Source: Byssovorax sp. (GTDB taxonomy: Bacteria; Myxococcota_A; Polyangia; Polyangiales; Polyangiaceae). From it: a stretch of 64,000 nucleotides of DNA. The notes below the pieces were generated by a model. It searched no databases. It worked only from the letters and a program-made list of their open reading frames with translations, and was not told the origin of the DNA. Position 1 is the stretch's first letter, and the number at the start of each line of letters is the position of its first letter. This document shows, piece after piece, positions 59,291 to 64,000 of this stretch. The position numbers and the translations under genes are program-made. The stretch spans positions 158,708 through 222,707 of the forward strand of contig JANYGI010000102.1 in the NCBI GenBank assembly GCA_025362495.1, in the 5' to 3' direction.

Positions 59291-59869
59291 TCAGCGCGGC
59301 GGGTGGTAAACGGCCTGCTCGATCCCGGAGCAATCCACGTCGGTGACGGGCGCGTACGCGGGAAGGAGCTCGCTCGGGGCGGGGAGGATCGTGGTGCTCG
59401 GATCGAGCGCCGCGGGATCGAGGAGGAACGCCGCCGAACCCGTCGTGGGGCTGTCGTGCGGGGCCGGCGCGATGGTCTGCGCCGAGCCTTCGACGCGGGC
59501 GCATGACGACGCCGCTTCGATGCGCCCATCGGCGATGGGGACGATGCGCTGCGGGGCGACGGCCGAGGCGCCGCGAGCGTCGCAATAGGCGGCGATCTTC
59601 GGGTCGATCGTGTCGTCGTCGTTCACTGCATTCGCCGCGTTCGCTGCGTTCGCTGCACTGAGGCGGCTGAGCTCGTCGCACGGGGGCGTCGGCTCTTCGG
59701 CGGCGGCGAAGGCGATCGGGGAGGGCAACGGTGCCGACGTCCGCGGCATCAGCGTGGCGGAGTCGACCTCGCACAGCGGGAGGATCGCGGCTCCAGCCGT
59801 CAGCGGGAACAGCATGGCCACCGCAAACGCGGTCCAGACGGCGAGGCGCTGGAGAAGGTGGCGCGGCAT
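59291..59869 (-). CDS. Small secreted protein with Ala-Ala-Asn repeats
   Basis: 192 residues from ATG 59869. Sec signal (about 1-28, LAVWTAFAVAMLFPLTAGA). The mature part is low-complexity Ala/Pro/Ser-rich with four or five Cys and a run AANAANAANAVN encoded by 9-bp direct repeats at about 59629-59664. I recognise no family. Upstream of it, divergently, is the double Ser/Thr kinase. Confidence 0.6.
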   Translation of the reverse strand: MPRHLLQRLAVWTAFAVAMLFPLTAGAAILPLCEVDSATLMPRTSAPLPSPIAFAAAEEPTPPCDELSRLSAANAANAANAVNDDDTIDPKIAAYCDARGASAVAPQRIVPIADGRIEAASSCARVEGSAQTIAPAPHDSPTTGSAAFLLDPAALDPSTTILPAPSELLPAYAPVTDVDCSGIEQAVYHPPR

Positions 59870-59959
59870 TCCCAGTCGCAACGTGTAGCCGAGGTCCCCC
59901 GTCAGAGCAATCACGAACAAACTTGGCCTACGTTATCCTACATCGATAGGTTCGGAAGC

Positions 59960-62470
<2,511 letters not shown>

Positions 62471-62576
62471 CAGCTCGTCCAGCGAGCGCCCGGCCCGTGT
62501 CCCGGCGCGCGCTCGTTGCTTCTTCAGCGCATTTCTCTCGATTGGCGCCGGGCGCGTTGTATACCGCGCCTCAAGA

Positions 62577-64000
62577 ATGGCGCAGATCGCCCTGCCCGTA
62601 ACGGGCTCCAACACCGTCACCTCGGGGCCGCCGCATCGGGCGATCCTCCGCCTCGCGCTGCCGACCGTCGCGGCGATGCTCACCCAGAGCGTCGTCAACG
62701 AGATCGACATCGTCTTCTTCGCGCGCCTGCCGTGCCCGGAGTCGTCGAACGCGCAGGCGGCGCTCCTGCCCTCGCTGATCATCCTCTGGATCTTCGGCGG
62801 ATCGATAAGCTCGATCTCGGTCGGCACGCAGTCGTTCACGGGCCGCCGCTTCGCCGAGAAGCGCTTCGAGGACGCGGGCGCGGTGCTCGCCAACGCGGTG
62901 TTCTTCGCGATGGTGGCCGGCGTCGTCTCGACGATCCTCGGCTACCTGGCCATGCCGCACGTCCTCGGGCTGATCCTGAAGACGCCGGCCGCGCGCGAGG
63001 CGGCGCAGTCGTACCTCGGCTATCGCCTCCTCGGCATCACGTCGATGGCGGCCACGTTCGCGTTCAAGGCCTTCTTCGACGCCATCGGCAAGCCGACGAT
63101 CCACCTGATCTCCGCGGTGGCGATGAACGCGCTCAACATCGCGCTCTGCACCATCTTCATCTTCGGCAACGCCACGCTCGGCGTCGGCAAGATGGGCATC
63201 GCGGGGGCCGGCCTCGCCGGCGTGATCTCCACCTACGTGGGCCTCGGGATCATGATCGCCTACGCGATGAAGGCCGAGTTCCGCAGCGTCTACAGGCCGT
63301 TCTCGTTCGCCAAGCTCGACCGCGCCCTCACCTGGTCGATCCTCAAGCTCTCGATCCCGAGCGCCGTCGCCACCGTCGCCGTGATGACGGGCTTCATGCT
63401 CTTCGCCAAGATCGCCAGCGAGCTCGACGTGCGCTTCCCGTCGCAGGTCGTCTCGGTGATGTGCGGCGGCGGCGAGCCGATCAACGCCGCGTCGATGACG
63501 GTGATCGTCGGCGTCCTCAAGCTCACCTTCACGGCCTGCCTGGCCTTCGGCACCTCGACGGCCACGCTCGTCGCGCAGTCCCTCGGCGAGCAAGACGGCG
63601 CCAAGGCCGAGCGCTTCGGCTGGACGTCGGTGAAGCTCGGCCTCGCCATCTTCGGCTTCGTCGGCCTGTGCGAGTCGGTGTTCGCCCCGCAGATCCTGGC
63701 CTTCGCCTCGCACAGCGAGCTGGTGCAGCAGGCCGCCCTCGCCCCGATGCGGGTGATGGGCATCTGCACGCCTCTCGTGGCCGTGGGGATGATCCTCACG
63801 CAAGCGTTGTTCGGCGCCGGCAACTCGCGCTTCGTGATGATCGTGGAGCTGATCCTCCACTTCACCTGCCTGGTGCCGCTGGCGTGGATCTTCGGGATCA
63901 CGCTGCATGGCGGGCTCATCGGCATGTGGATCGCCGGGGTGATCTACGTGGTGCTGCTCGCGGGGATCATGTCGCTGAAGTTCCGCTCGGGCGACTGGAA
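62577..64000 (+). CDS. MATE-family efflux transporter (3' end outside window)
   Basis: Open from ATG 62577 to the end of the window, about 474 codons. MATE signatures: AILRLALPTVAAMLTQSVVN in the first helix, GTQSFTGRRF, then twelve-helix hydrophobicity with a second half starting LSIPSAVATVAVMTGFMLF and FGTSTATLVAQSLGEQD, the repeat of the first-half loop. Family members export cationic drugs or metabolites with Na+ or H+. The loop at 63440-63490 between the halves is longer than usual. The remaining C-terminus lies beyond base 64000. Confidence 0.92.
   Translation, partial: MAQIALPVTGSNTVTSGPPHRAILRLALPTVAAMLTQSVVNEIDIVFFARLPCPESSNAQAALLPSLIILWIFGGSISSISVGTQSFTGRRFAEKRFEDAGAVLANAVFFAMVAGVVSTILGYLAMPHVLGLILKTPAAREAAQSYLGYRLLGITSMAATFAFKAFFDAIGKPTIHLISAVAMNALNIALCTIFIFGNATLGVGKMGIAGAGLAGVISTYVGLGIMIAYAMKAEFRSVYRPFSFAKLDRALTWSILKLSIPSAVATVAVMTGFMLFAKIASELDVRFPSQVVSVMCGGGEPINAASMTVIVGVLKLTFTACLAFGTSTATLVAQSLGEQDGAKAERFGWTSVKLGLAIFGFVGLCESVFAPQILAFASHSELVQQAALAPMRVMGICTPLVAVGMILTQALFGAGNSRFVMIVELILHFTCLVPLAWIFGITLHGGLIGMWIAGVIYVVLLAGIMSLKFRSGDW

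Overview
The window is about 64 kb of very GC-rich DNA with codon positions strongly biased to G/C. It looks like chromosome from a myxobacterium of the Polyangiaceae/Sorangiineae type. The grounds are C-terminal sorting tails of the MYXO-CTERM kind (Gly-Cys-x-Cys, a hydrophobic stretch, then an Arg cluster) on three secreted proteins, lipoproteins with Gly/Ser/Thr-rich linkers after the lipobox, MopE-type repeats, many orphan histidine kinases and receivers, and a Ser/Thr kinase with two kinase domains. This is inference from style; no rRNA or marker gene is present. I saw no tRNA, rRNA or CRISPR array.

Layout. 0-8.7 kb: the end of pgi, then envelope and secreted proteins (an esterase-fold lipoprotein lacking its nucleophile, a thrombospondin-3-repeat surface protein, two metallophosphoesterases, a GT21 glycosyltransferase). 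8.8-15.4 kb: phosphate uptake, with DUF47-Pit on the plus strand facing pstS-pstC-pstA-pstB-phoU on the minus strand; a good Pho-box match lies just upstream of pstS. The regulators phoB-phoR sit apart at 31-33 kb. 15.4-18.6 kb: a TerB-like protein, a secreted trypsin-like protease and an unknown protein. 18.9-21 kb: a small defence/accessory patch, with a complete mqsR-mqsA toxin-antitoxin pair and a matching palindromic operator, then a truncated hsdM-like gene carrying a 95-bp hairpin element, then an N-terminally short YgjP-type metalloprotease. This reads as the remains of a type I restriction locus.

22-29.3 kb: two divergent KaiC-like/histidine-kinase operons around two small membrane stress-type genes. 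The left arm is a receiver with Glu in place of the phospho-Asp, a double-domain KaiC-like ATPase and a GAF-GAF histidine kinase, all overlapping. The right arm is a half-length KaiC-like protein without its P-loop, overlapping a hybrid histidine kinase. This is the best candidate in the window for an undescribed signalling system.

29.3-41 kb: a beta-lactamase-fold hydrolase, a GIY-YIG protein, phoB-phoR, ndk, dapD-dapE, and a cluster of small histidine kinases and receivers. 41.2-44.8 kb: a 1169-residue protein joining a GspE-type N-domain, a 7-residue tandem repeat tract and HEAT repeats. 44.9-53.8 kb: two translationally coupled giant secreted proteins built from MopE-type metal-binding repeats. 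54-64 kb: a DUF2071 fusion, a YkgJ-like protein, a vapC remnant, a protein with three DsbA domains, a double Ser/Thr kinase and the start of a MATE transporter.
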